From the NCBI RefSeq assembly GCF_954871325.1, contig NC_088775.1, positions 55,281,561 through 55,345,560 on the forward strand: a stretch of 64,000 nt of DNA, given 5' to 3'. Source of the stretch: Gordionus sp. m RMFG-2023. Its lineage: Eukaryota > Nematomorpha > Gordioida > Chordodea > Parachordodidae. Below the pieces are notes generated by a model. The model saw only the letters and a program-made list of their open reading frames with translations, was not told the DNA's origin and did not search any database. The position numbers and the translations under genes were made by a program. Positions 33,455-46,300 of the stretch are shown here, piece after piece; position 1 is the first letter of the stretch, and every line of letters begins with the position of its first letter.

Positions 33455-34330
33455 ATGTTTAAAGAAATTATTGTTGAGTTAAGATTTAAGACTTCAGATT
33501 TAGCAGAAGTAACTAAAATCAATAGACACCACTTTAGATATATTAGATCTGATTATGAAAATATATACTTTGAAGAATTTTATGAATTCGATAATGATAA
33601 TAACAACATACAATTGTTATAATAAGACCCAAAGTGAGGCATGAACTGAGTTATTTACTTATTCTTTTAAGCCAGCAGGTAAAATATTAAAAACAAAAAA
33701 CAATGAACAAAATTAGATCCTGCTCATATCATTAAAATCATGAATGCACTAAAAATTTAGCTCTACTTCGTAATGAAATATCCAATCATTTGATCGCTAA
33801 TAATGATGACAAGGTTAAAATATATCTTCTCAAATTATGCGTAAAAAATTGTATCACACATCTCCAATAATTGATATTTAGTTATTAGTATTATTTTTAT
33901 AAGGTATCAGCCGCACTGTTAGATCATAGGCTTCAAAAGTTAAATATGATGAATTGTTATCTTAAAGGAAAATATTTCACTCCTGTTCAATTTTTATGTA
34001 ATTATTGCGATAGAAATATTGCCTCAATAAAGATATGAAACAATAAATAGAATGCGAAGGTGATCTTTATTCTGAAGTAAATTGTATAGAAAAATTAGCG
34101 GATAAATATTTATTCAATACTCAAGTGAAAAACAATCTGAAAGATTTAGAAAAGAATACTGCCTATTATTATCTTCTCTATTTTAATAGGTAGATAATGT
34201 TCTAGTTTGGAAAATAGAAAATTAGAACTTCCTAGACTTTCAGTTCTAGCATAAAAATATTATGATCCTGGTTGCAAGCACCTCTAGGAGCCTATTCAGA
34301 AGATCCAAAATATGCCCTCCAAATTGAAAC
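33455..34330 (+). pseudogene. Possible decayed gene of unknown identity
   Basis: Several plus-strand pieces look translated rather than random, yet belong to no family I recognise. A 55-codon frame from an ATG at 33,455 to a TAA at 33,622 contains VTKINRHHFRYIRSDYEN. Further pieces in changing frames are NLALLRNEISNHLIANNDDK (about 33,745), LLDHRLQKLNMMNCYLKGKY followed by FTPVQFLCNYCDRNIAS (about 33,915-34,030), and GDLYSEVNCIEKLADKYLFN (about 34,050-34,110). The CNYC pair hints at a metal site. It may be a dead host gene or a transposon protein outside the families named here. In-frame stops between pieces rule out a simple intact gene, although introns cannot be excluded. Confidence 0.35.
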
Positions 34331-34569
34331 AAATTAAAATTATAATATATTTATATCTAATAAATAAATTATTTTGGCAAAATAATACAAGTAAATTATT
34401 AATTTTAGTGTTCATGCAAAAAATTGGATAAAAACATCAAATACTATTTATTTTATTGGCGCACAGGTCTAATTTGTACTCAATGTATGTAAAGATTTTG
34501 CAGTCAGTAAGTATTTACTCTTGGAAAATTTCACAATCTTTTTAATCACTAATATACATATATGTAAGA

Positions 34570-36560
34570 AATTGAATAAGACCAAAATTTGGAAAGTTGC
34601 TGTTTTTATCTCCTCAAGATTAAGCATTTTAATTTTAATTCCTATTGGTCATTATCTTGATCTAGAAAGCGCTATTCACACCTAAATGAGCAATTGTCAA
34701 TCTGGAATTAGCATCAGGATTTCGAAACGAACCGTAAAACCGGCACGAACAGTAAAAACTTTCTGAACCTTAACAGAACCGTTATAAAGAAATATAAAAA
34801 GAGCAAACCGAACTGATATAAATATTTTTGAACAGGTTTATAAAAATAATGAATTTTAAATTATTAACCTAAATGAAATTTAATTTTCCTTGAGGGAAAT
34901 TTAAATTCGTAATTTCGTTTCAAATTAAATTTTTTATACAATTATCTCTTCATATCAATCAATACCAAGTTTTTTGTTTTTACATCAATTTAAGATGCAA
35001 AACTTAAATAATCAGAATATTGAAATTGTAAAAATCGTGTTCACATTCAAAAGAAAATTTAGATGATTTTGAAGATTTACTAAAATCGCATGAAAGCCTT
35101 TTAAGAATAATTATAGAAAATTATAAAAATATTTAGAAATAGAATATATAATTCGGCCATTTGGTAATATAGAGAGATTACAAAATACTAATCTTTTGAA
35201 TTGTTGTGAAAATGTAAAGAATAGTATGCCTTAGTGCTAGCAGTTCTAGCTACGCAGGCATTTGTAGAATGCATTTTTTAGGAATTAATATCTACGCAGA
35301 GAACTTTAAATCCTGAAATATTAGAAAAATTTTACTTATACGTTCGAATTCTCTTTCTATATAAATTTCATTATATTATACGCTATTTACTCCTCATTGT
35401 ATTTAGGTATGTTTGTTTTTATTTTTCATTTATAAAATAAAAAAATTAATTTGTCTAATATATATTTAGTAACGTTTAAATATCTATATCATGGTTAAAT
35501 TAATTAAGGAATTATAAAAATATAAATTAAAAAGATTTTTCTCTAAGATCTCTATATATATGATATATGATTAATTTTTTTCAAAAAATACCGGAAGTAA
35601 CCGTGATGAATTTTTTCAAAAAACCGAAATGTAACAAAATCTTTATATTCAAACTAAATCCAAAACAGAACTGCTATACGTAACGGTTCGAAACCCTTGT
35701 TAGTAGACCAAAACCACCCTTTAAAAAGCATTGGATATCCCCCGAGTGTCTCCGTTGATTATCTCTTATCGGGTGATTCATTAGATCAATGTCAAAGCCA
35801 AGCGAATTCTAAATCGGGCTACGAATGTCAGCTATCCTAAGCAAAAAATTTGGTCTTCTTCTCACTAACGAAGAATTTCGTATAGCTATTTTGCTTCGTC
35901 TTGGCTGCGATATATATCTTACATCTAAATTTAATTGTTCTATACGATCCGATTCCAAATGTTTTTTTGCATTATAGATATTTATAGGCCGTCTCCCACG
36001 GATTTGGAATTGATAATTTGATCTCTAAAGCTCTTAAAAGGGCCAACATCTCGAATATTATAGAGCCTAATCACTTATGCCCAAGCATCAGCAGACGATC
36101 CGATGGCATCAGCCAAATGTTTTGGTCTCCAAGTAACTTAAGATTTTACATGCATCGATTTTTCGGCGCGTTCCAACAGAAATGTTTCAGCACTTAATTA
36201 GGCAGAAATTATGAAAATAAACATTAGTCATCATTAACGTAATTTTTATCTCACTTGTCACCAAAACTAATACTCTTGGTTTGGTAAGGAATTCCTTAAA
36301 TTTATGATATTATTAAGGAGGAGGAAATTAAGCCGAATAAGTAGCGATCGTAACGAAATCTTTTATTTCAAACAAGCTGGCTATTCATTAAAGTAATTGC
36401 ATTGCTATTCATGGTTACATATGGCCATTAAGTAAACTGATATCTTAATGGTTCTTTTAAATTAAATTTTTACCCAGTTGTTGTTTGTTATTTTTAAATT
36501 TTTATTTATTTGTGCTATATTTTTATAATTTTTAATTGTTTTTTATATGACATTTGTTGT
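34570..36560 (+). mobile_element. LINE-like reverse-transcriptase element, copy D, interrupted by a hAT
   Basis: Plus-strand remnant on both sides of the hAT at 34,715-35,699. To the left, IPIGHYLDLESAIHT (about 34,635-34,680) resembles the LGSPIG...AI block of copies A and B. To the right, KHWISPE and DQCQSQANSKSGYECQL (about 35,725-35,835), FGLLLTNEEFRIAILLRLGC (about 35,850-35,910), LISKALKRANISNIIEPNHL and SRRSDGISQ (about 36,018-36,110) match the C-terminal part, including the RPDG-like site. The tail near 36,480-36,560 is AT-rich like that of copy A. The thumb region expected between the two sides is not seen. Breaks are frequent. Confidence 0.6.
34715..35699 (+). mobile_element. hAT transposon remnant inserted in reverse-transcriptase copy D
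   Basis: The ends CAGGATTTCGAAACGAACCG and CGGTTCGAAACCCTTG are imperfect inverted repeats about 985 bp apart. Near the right, LAVLATQAFVE followed by LISTQRTLNPEILEKF (about 35,235-35,335) is a hAT C-terminal dimerisation domain with a stop between the two pieces. Flanking bases TTAGCA and TTAGTA suggest a decayed target duplication that overlaps the element end by one base. The rest of the transposase is not recognisable, and the copy is non-functional. Confidence 0.7.
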
Positions 36561-36779
36561 AAAATACATTTTTTAATAATAAACTCAATGAAGAATAAAA
36601 AAAAATATATTGATACATATATATTTTAAAATAGTAATTTTAAATTGATAAACATATGTTAGATATATGTTGTATTCCTTATCAAATCAACTATGATTCA
36701 AAGCCCCCCCCTTTTCGATATTTTTTAAAATTTGTTTGATGATAGTATATATGTTAGCGGCAATGTGAGTTGCCGGGTT

Positions 36780-37443
36780 AAATCAGGCAATGTATTCTAT
36801 TTTACAAATTAATAAATTTATTATTTATTTGAGATTAATTTATTATTATTTAATATTAATTTATTATTATAAATTTATTTTATTATTATAAATTTATTTT
36901 ATATTTTTTTTAAAATATATTTTAATTTGTTACAATATATTTTTTTGATTGATATTTTTTTTAGTATATTTTTTTTAAAATATATATTTTGATAGCTAAT
37001 TTATTTTTTGTGTTGTATGTTTTTTTAATAAATTTTTTTAAATATATATATTTTTGATTGATATTTTTTTTATATTTTTTATTTTTTTGTGTTATATGAT
37101 TTTTTTAAATAAATTTTTTAAAATATATATTTTAGATTAATATTTTTTATTTTTTGTGTTATATGATTTTTTTTAATAAATTATTTTAAATATATTTTTT
37201 TGATTGATATTTTTTTAAAATATATTTATATTTGATATATCTTTTGATCGCTAATTTTTTTATATTTAGTGTTATATGATTTTTTAAATATATTTATTCG
37301 AGTGATATTTTTTAATACATTTTTTTAATAAATCTTTTTAAATTTTTGATTGATATTTTTTAATATATATTTTTAAAATTGATATTTATATATAAATATA
37401 TTTATATTTTATATATCTTTTGATAGATAATTTTTTAGGTAAT
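36780..37443. repeat. Degenerate AT-rich tandem repeats bordering the satellite
   Basis: Almost pure A+T with recurring TTTTTGATTGATATTTTTT words (near 36,944, 37,050, 37,197 and 37,343) and GTGTTATATGATTTTTTTAA words (near 37,008, 37,090, 37,155 and 37,268). Spacing varies between about 65 and 150 bp. It abuts the satellite array without sharing its unit. Confidence 0.7.
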
Positions 37444-37600
37444 AGTGAAAAATGACATAATCGTTATTTTTGAACTTTTCTGAGGTTTTTAAAGCAAATA
37501 GATAAAAATATGTTTTGTAAACATGTTAAATTAATATTTCAGTGAAAGTGCAGTATAGAAAAGTGACAATTGTCATAATCGTTATTTTTGAACTTTTTTT

Positions 37601-40374
37601 AAAGCAAATAGATAAAAATATGTTTTGTAAATATGTTAAATTAATATTTCAATGAAAGGATACTGTAGAAAAGTGACATTTGTCATAATCGTTATTTTTT
37701 AACTTTTTTTAAAGCAAATAAATATATATGTTTTGTAAATATGTTAAATTAATATTTCAGTGAAAGTGTACTGTAGAAAACTGACAATTGTCATAATCGT
37801 TATTTTTGAACTTTTTTGAGTTTTTTTAAAGTATAAATAGGTAAAAATATGTTTTGTAAACATGTTAAATTCATATTTCAGTTAAAGTGTACTATAGAAA
37901 AGTGACAATTGTCATAGTCGTTATTTATGAACTTTTTTGAGTTTTTATAAAGTAAATAGGTAAAAATATGTTTTGTAAACATGTTAAATTAATATTTCAG
38001 TGAAAGTGTACTGTAGAAAAGTGACAATTGTCATAATCGTTATTTATGAACTTTTTTTAAAGTAAATAAGTATAAATAGGTTTTGTAAACATGTTAAATT
38101 AATATTTCAGTGAAAGTGTAGTATAGAAAAGTGACAATTGTCATAATCGTTATTTTTGAACTTTTTTGAGTTTTTTTAAAGTAAATAGGTAAAAATATGT
38201 CTTGTAAACAAGTTAAACTAATATTTCAGTGAAAGTGTACTGTAGAAAAGTGACAATTGTCATAATCGTTATTTTTGAACTTTTTTGAGTTTTTTTAAAG
38301 TAAATAGGTAAAAATATGTTTTGTAAACATGTTTAATTAATATTTCAGTGAAAGTGTAGTATAGAAAAGTGACAATTGTCATAATCGTTATTTTTAAACT
38401 TTCTTGAGTTTTTTTAAAGTAAATAGGTAAAAATATGTTTTGTAAACATGTTAAATTAATATTTCAGTGAAAGTGTACTGTAGAAAAGTGACAATTGTCA
38501 TAATCGTTATTTGTGAACTTTTTTTAAAGTAAATAAGTAAAAATAGGTTTTGTAAACATGTTAAATTAATACTTCAGTGAAAGTGTACTGTAGAAAAGTG
38601 ACAATTGTCACAATAGTTATTTTTACACTTTTTTGAGTTTTTTTAAAGTAAATGGGTAAAAATATGTTAAATTAATATTTCAGTGAAAGTGTACTGTAGA
38701 AAAGTAACAATAGTCATAATCGTTATTTTTAAAGTTTTTTGAGTTTTTTTAAAGCAAATAGATAAAAATATGTTTTGTAAATATGTTAAATTAATATTAC
38801 AGAGAAAGTGTACTGTAGAAAAGTGACATTGTCATAATCGTTATTTTTGAACTTTTTTGAGTTTTTTTAAAGTAAATAGGTAAAAATATGTTTTGTAAAT
38901 ATGTTAAATTAATATTTAAGTGAAAGTGTAGTATAAAAAAGTGACAATTGTCATAATCGTTATTTTTGAACTTTTTTGAGTTTTTTTAAAGCAAATAGAT
39001 AAAAATATGTTTTGTAAATATGTTAAATTAATATTTCAATGAAAGGATACTGTAGAAAAGTGACATTTGTCATAATCGTTATTTTTTAACTTTTTTTAAA
39101 GCAAATAAATATATATGTTTTGTAAATATGTTAAATTAATATTTCAGTGAAAGTGTACTGTAGAAAACTGACAATTGTCATAATCGTTATTTTTGAACTT
39201 TTTTGAGTTTTTTTAAAGTATAAATAGGTAAAAATATGTTTTGTAAACATGTTAAATTCATATTTCAGTTAAAGTGTACTATAGAAAAGTGACAATTGTC
39301 ATAGTCGTTATTTATGAACTTTTTTGAGTTTTTATAAAGTAAATAGGTAAAAATATGTTTTGTAAACATGTTAAATTAATATTTCAGTGAAAGTGTACTG
39401 TAGAAAAGTGACAATTGTCATAATCGTTATTTATGAACTTTTTTTAAAGTAAATAAGTATAAATAGGTTTTGTAAACATGTTAAATTAATATTTCAGTGA
39501 AAGTGTAGTATAGAAAAGTGACAATTGTCATAATCGTTATTTTTGAACTTTTTTGAGTTTTTTTAAAGTAAATAGGTAAAAATATGTCTTGTAAACAAGT
39601 TAAACTAATATTTCAGTGAAAGTGTACTGTAGAAAAGTGACAATTGTCATAATCGTTATTTTTGAACTTTTTTGAGTTTTTTTAAAGTAAATAGGTAAAA
39701 AAATGTTTTGTAAACATGTTTAATTAATATTTCAGTGAAAGTGTAGTATAGAAAAGTGACAATTGTCATAATCGTTATTTTTAAACTTTCTTGAGTTTTT
39801 TTAAAGTAAATAGGTAAAAATATGTTTTGTAAACATGTTAAATTAATATTTCAGTGAAAGTGTACTGTAGAAAAGTGACAATTGTCATAATCGTTATTTG
39901 TGAACTTTTTTTAAAGTAAATAAGTAAAAATAGGTTTTGTAAACATGTTAAATTAATACTTCAGTGAAAGTGTACTGTAGAAAAGTGACAATTGTCACAA
40001 TAGTTATTTTTACACTTTTTTGAGTTTTTTTAAAGTAAATGGGTAAAAATATGTTAAATTAATATTTCAGTGAAAGTGTACTGTAGAAAAGTAACAATAG
40101 TCATAATCGTTATTTTTAAAGTTTTTTGAGTTTTTTTAAAGCAAATAGATAAAAATATGTTTTGTAAATATGTTAAATTAATATTACAGAGAAAGTGTAC
40201 TGTAGAAAAGTGACATTGTCATAATCGTTATTTTTGAACTTTTTTGAGTTTTTTTAAAGTAAATAGGTAAAAATATGTTTTGTAAATATGTTAAATTAAT
40301 ATTTAAGTGAAAGTGTAGTATAAAAAAGTGACAATTGTCATAATCGTTATTTTTGAACTTTTTTGAGTTTTTTT
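37601..40374. repeat. Higher-order repeat A: 1,387 bp, two copies
   Basis: 37,601-38,987 and 38,988-about 40,374 are near-identical. Private landmarks recur exactly 1,387 bp apart: TGACATTTGTCATAATCG with TTATTTTTTAAC (37,673 and 39,060) and GTAACAATAGTC (38,704 and 40,091). One visible difference is AAAAATATG against AAAAAAATG. The first monomer of copy one is a shorter variant. Confidence 0.92.
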
Positions 40375-43300
40375 AAAGTAAATAGGTAAAACTATGTTTT
40401 GTAAACATGTTAAATTAATATTTCAGTGAAAGTGTAGTATAGAAAAGTGACAATTGTCATAATCGTTATTTTTGAACTTTTTTGAGTTTTTTTAAAGTAA
40501 ATGGGTAAAAATATGTTTTATAAACATGTTAAATTAATATTTCAGTGAAAGTGTACTGTAGAAAAGTAACATTGGTATAATCGTTATTTTTGAACATTTT
40601 TGAGTTTTTTTAAAGTAAATGGGTAAAAATATGTTTTATAAACATGTTAAATTAATATTTCATAAAGTGTACTATAGAAAAGTGACAATTGGTATAATCA
40701 TAATTTTTGAACTTTTTTAAGTTTTTTTAAAGTATATATGTAAAAATATGTTTTGTAAACATGTTAAATTAATACTTAAGTGAAAGTGTAGTATAGAAAA
40801 GTGACAATTGTCATAATCGTTATTTTTGAACTTTTTTAAAGTAAATAGGTAAAAATATGTTTTGTAAACATGTTAAATTAATATTTAAGTGAAAGTGTAG
40901 TATAGAAAAGTGACAATTGTCATAATCCTTATTTTTAAACTTTTTTGAGTTTTTTTAAAGTAAATAGGTAAAAATATGTCTTGTAAACAAGTTAAACTAA
41001 TATTTCAGTGAAATTGTAGTATAAAAAAGTGACAATTGTCATAATCGTTATTTTTGAACTTTTTTGAGTTTTTTTAAAGTAAATAGGTAAAAATATGTTT
41101 TGTAAACATGTTTAATTAATATTTCAGTGAAAGTGTAGTATAGAAAAGTGACAATTGTCATAATCGTTATTTTTAAACTTTCTTGAGTTTTTTTAAAGTA
41201 AATAGGTAAAAATATGTTTTGTAAACAAGTTAAACTAATATTTCAGTGAAAGTGTACTGTAGAAAAGTGACAATTGTCATAATCGTTATTTTTGAACTTT
41301 TTTGAGTTTTTTTAAAGTAAATAGGTAAAACTATGTTTTGCAAACATGTAAAATTAATATTTCAGTGAAAGTGTAGTATAGAAAAGTGACAATTGTCATA
41401 ATCGTTATTTTTGAACTTTTTTGAGTTTTTTTAAAGTAAATGGGTAAAAATATGTTTTATAAACATGTTAAATTAATATTTCAGTGAAAGTGTACTGTAG
41501 AAAAGTGACATTGGTATAATCGTTATTTTTGAACTTTTTTAAGTTTTATTAAAGTAAATATGTAAAAATATGTTTTGTAAACATGTTAAATTAATACTTC
41601 AGTGAAAGTGTACTGTAGAAAAGTGACAATTGTCATAATCGTTATTTGTGAACTTTTTTGAGTTTTTTTAAAGTAAATGGGTAAAAATATGTTAAATTAA
41701 TATTTCAGTGAAAGTGTACTGTAGAAAAGTGACAATAGTCATAATCGTTGTTTTTAAACTTTTTTGAGTTTTTTTAAAGCAAATAGATAAAAATATGTTT
41801 TGTAAACATTTTAAATTAATAATTCAGTGAAAGTGTAGTATAGAAAAGTGACAATTGTCATAATCGTTATTTTTGAACATTTTTGAGTTTTTTTAAAGTA
41901 AATGGGTAAAAATATGTTTTATAAACATGTTAAATTAATATTTCATAAAGTGTACTATAGAAAAGTGACAATTGGTATAATCATTATTTTTGAACTTTTT
42001 TAAGTTTTTTTAAAGTATATATGTAAAAATATGTTTTGTAAACATGTTAAATTAATACTTAAGTGAAAGTGTACTGTAGAAAAGTGACAATTGTCACAAT
42101 AGTTATTTTTACACTTTTTTGAGTTTTTTTAAAGTAAATGGGTAAAAATATGTTAAATTAATATTTCAGTGAAAGTGTACTGTAGAAAGACAATAGTCAT
42201 AATCGTTATTTTTAAATTTTTTTGAGTATTTTTTAAAGTAAATAGATAAAAATATGTTTTGTAAATATGTTAAATTAATATTTCAGTGAAAGTGTAGTAT
42301 AGAAAAGTGACAATTGTCATAATCGTTATTTTTAAACTTTTTTAAAGTAAATAGGTAAAAATATGTTTTGTAAACATGTTAAATTAATATTTCAGTGAAA
42401 GTGTACTATAGAAAAGTGACAATTGTCATAATCGTTATTTATGAACTTTTTTGAGTTTTTATAAAGTAAATAGGTAAAAATATGTTTTGTAAACATGTTA
42501 AATTAATATTTCAGTGAAAGTGTACTGTAGAAATGTGACAATTGTAATAATCGTTATTTGTGAACTTTTTTTAAAGTAAATAAGTAAAAATAGGTTTTGT
42601 AAACAGGTTAAATTAATATTTCAGTGAAAGTGTAGTATAGAAAAGTGACATTTGTCATAATCGTTATTTGTGAACTTTTTTTAAAGTAAATAAGTAAAAA
42701 TAGGTTTTGTGAACATGTTAAATTAATATTTCAGTGAAAGTGTAGTATAGAAAAGTGACAATTGTCATAATAGTTATTTTTAAACTTTTTTGAGTTTTTT
42801 TAAAGTAAATAGGTAAAAATATGTCTTGTAAACAAGTTAAACTAATATTTCAGTGAAAGTGTAGTATAAAAAAGTGACAATTGTCATAATCGTTATTTTT
42901 GAACTTTTTTGAGTTTTTTTAAAGTAAATAGGTAAAAATATGTTTTGTAAACATGTTTAATTAATATTTCAGTGAAAGTGTAGTATAGAAAAATGACAAT
43001 TGTCATAATCGTTATTTTTAAACTTTCTTGAGTTTTTTTAAAGTAAATAGGTAAAAATATGTTTTGTAAACATGTTTAATTAATATTTCAGTGAAAGTGT
43101 AGTATAGAAAAGTGACAATTGTCATAATCGTTATTTGTGAACTTTTTTTAAAGTAAATAAGTAAAAATAGGTTTTGTAAACAGGTTAAATTAATATTTCA
43201 GTGAAAGTGTAGTATAGAAAAGTGACATTTGTCATAATCGTTATTTGTGAACTTTTTTTAAAGTAAATAAGTAAAAATAGGTTTTGTAAACAGGTTAAAT

Positions 43301-46300
43301 TAATATTTCAGTGAAAGTGTAGTATAAAAAAGTGACAATTGTCATAATCGTTATTTTTGAACTTTTTTGAGTTTTTTTAAAGTAAATAGGTAAAAATATG
43401 TTTTGTAAACATGTTTAATTAATATTTCAGTGAAAGTGTAGTATAGAAAAGTGACAATTGTCATAATCGTTATTTGTGAACTTTTTTTTAAAGTAAATAA
43501 GTAAAAATAGGTTTTGTAAACAGGTTAAATTAATATTTCAGTGAAAGTGTAGTATAGAAAAGTGACATTTGTCATAATCGTTATTTGTGAACTTTTTTTA
43601 AAGTAAATAAGTAAAAATAGGTTTTGTTAACATGTTAAATTAATATTTCAGTGAAAGTGTAGTATAGAAAAGTGACAATTGTCATAATAGTTATTTTTAA
43701 ACTTTTTTGAGTTTTTTTAAAGTAAATAGGTAAAAATATGTCTTGTAAACAAGTTAAACTAATATTTCAGTGAAAGTGTAGTATAAAAAAGTGACAATTG
43801 TCATAATCGTTATTTTTGAACTTTTTTGAGTTTTTTTAAAGTAAATAGGTAAAAATATGTTTTGTAAACATGTTTAATTAATATTTCAGTGAAAGTGTAG
43901 TATAGAAAAAGACAATTGTCATAATCGTTATTTTTAAACTTTCTTGAGTTTTTTTAAAGTAAATAGGTAAAAATATGTTTTGTAAACAAGTTAAACTAAT
44001 ATTTCAGTGAAAGTGTACTGTAGAAAAGTGACAATTGTCATAATCGTTATTTTTGAACTTTTTTGAGTTTTTTTAAAGTAAATGGGTAAAAATATGTTTT
44101 ATAAACATGTTAAATTAATATTTCAGTGAAAGTGTACTGTAGAAAAGTAACATTGGTATAATCGTTATTTTTGAACATTTTTGAGTTTTTTTAAAGTAAA
44201 TGGGTAAAAATATGTTTTATAAACATGTTAAATTAATATTTCATAAAGTGTACTATAGAAAAGTGACAATTGGTATAATCATAATTTTTGAACTTTTTTA
44301 AGTTTTTTTAAAGTATATATGTAAAAATATGTTTTGTAAACATGTTAAATTAATACTTAAGTGAAAGTGTAGTATAGAAAAGTGACAATTGTCATAATCG
44401 TTATTTTTGAACTTTTTTAAAGTAAATAGGTAAAAATATGTTTTGTAAACATGTTAAATTAATATTTAAGTGAAAGTGTAGTATAGAAAAGTGACAATTG
44501 TCATAATCCTTATTTTTAAACTTTTTTGAGTTTTTTTAAAGTAAATAGGTAAAAATATGTCTTGTAAACAAGTTAAACTAATATTTCAGTGAAATTGTAG
44601 TATAAAAAAGTGACAATTGTCATAATCGTTATTTTTGAACTTTTTTGAGTTTTTTTAAAGTAAATAGGTAAAAATATGTTTTGTAAACATGTTTAATTAA
44701 TATTTCAGTGAAAGTGTAGTATAGAAAAGTGACAATTGTCATAATCGTTATTTTTAAACTTTCTTGAGTTTTTTTAAAGTAAATAGGTAAAAATATGTTT
44801 TGTAAACAAGTTAAACTAATATTTCAGTGAAAGTGTACTGTAGAAAAGTGACAATTGTCATAATCGTTATTTTTGAACTTTTTTGAGTTTTTTTAAAGTA
44901 AATAGGTAAAACTATGTTTTGCAAACATGTAAAATTAATATTTCAGTGAAAGTGTAGTATAGAAAAGTGACAATTGTCATAATCGTTATTTTTGAACTTT
45001 TTTGAGTTTTTTTAAAGTAAATGGGTAAAAATATGTTTTATAAACATGTTAAATTAATATTTCAGTGAAAGTGTACTGTAGAAAAGTGACATTGGTATAA
45101 TCGTTATTTTTGAACTTTTTTAAGTTTTATTAAAGTAAATATGTAAAAATATGTTTTGTAAACATGTTAAATTAATACTTCAGTGAAAGTGTACTGTAGA
45201 AAAGTGACAATTGTCATAATCGTTATTTGTGAACTTTTTTGAGTTTTTTTAAAGTAAATGGGTAAAAATATGTTAAATTAATATTTCAGTGAAAGTGTAC
45301 TGTAGAAAAGTGACAATAGTCATAATCGTTGTTTTTAAACTTTTTTGAGTTTTTTTAAAGCAAATAGATAAAAATATGTTTTGTAAACATTTTAAATTAA
45401 TAATTCAGTGAAAGTGTAGTATAGAAAAGTGACAATTGTCATAATCGTTATTTTTGAACATTTTTGAGTTTTTTTAAAGTAAATGGGTAAAAATATGTTT
45501 TATAAACATGTTAAATTAATATTTCATAAAGTGTACTATAGAAAAGTGACAATTGGTATAATCATTATTTTTGAACTTTTTTAAGTTTTTTTAAAGTATA
45601 TATGTAAAAATATGTTTTGTAAACATGTTAAATTAATACTTAAGTGAAAGTGTACTGTAGAAAAGTGACAATTGTCACAATAGTTATTTTTACACTTTTT
45701 TGAGTTTTTTTAAAGTAAATGGGTAAAAATATGTTAAATTAATATTTCAGTGAAAGTGTACTGTAGAAAGACAATAGTCATAATCGTTATTTTTAAATTT
45801 TTTTGAGTTTTTTTTAAAGTAAATAGATAAAAATATGTTTTGTAAATATGTTAAATTAATATTTCAGTGAAAGTGTAGTATAGAAAAGTGACAATTGTCA
45901 TAATCGTTTAAACTTTTTTAAAGTAAATAGGTAAAAATATGTTTTGTAAACATGTTAAATTAATATTTCAGTGAAAGTGTACTATAGAAAAGTGACAATT
46001 GTCATAATCGTTATTTATGAACTTTTTTGAGTTTTTATAAAGTAAATAGGTAAAAATATGTTTTGTAAACATGTTAAATTAATATTTCAGTGAAAGTGTA
46101 CTGTAGAAAAGTGACAATTGTCATAATCGTTATTTTTGAACTTTTTTGAGTTTTTTTAAAGTAAATAGGTAAAAATATGTTTTGTAAACATGTTTAATTA
46201 ATATTTAAGTGAAAGTGTAGTATAGAAAAGTGACAATTGTCATAATCGTTATTTTTAAACTTTTTTTAAAGTAAATAGGTAAAAATATGTTTTGTAAACA

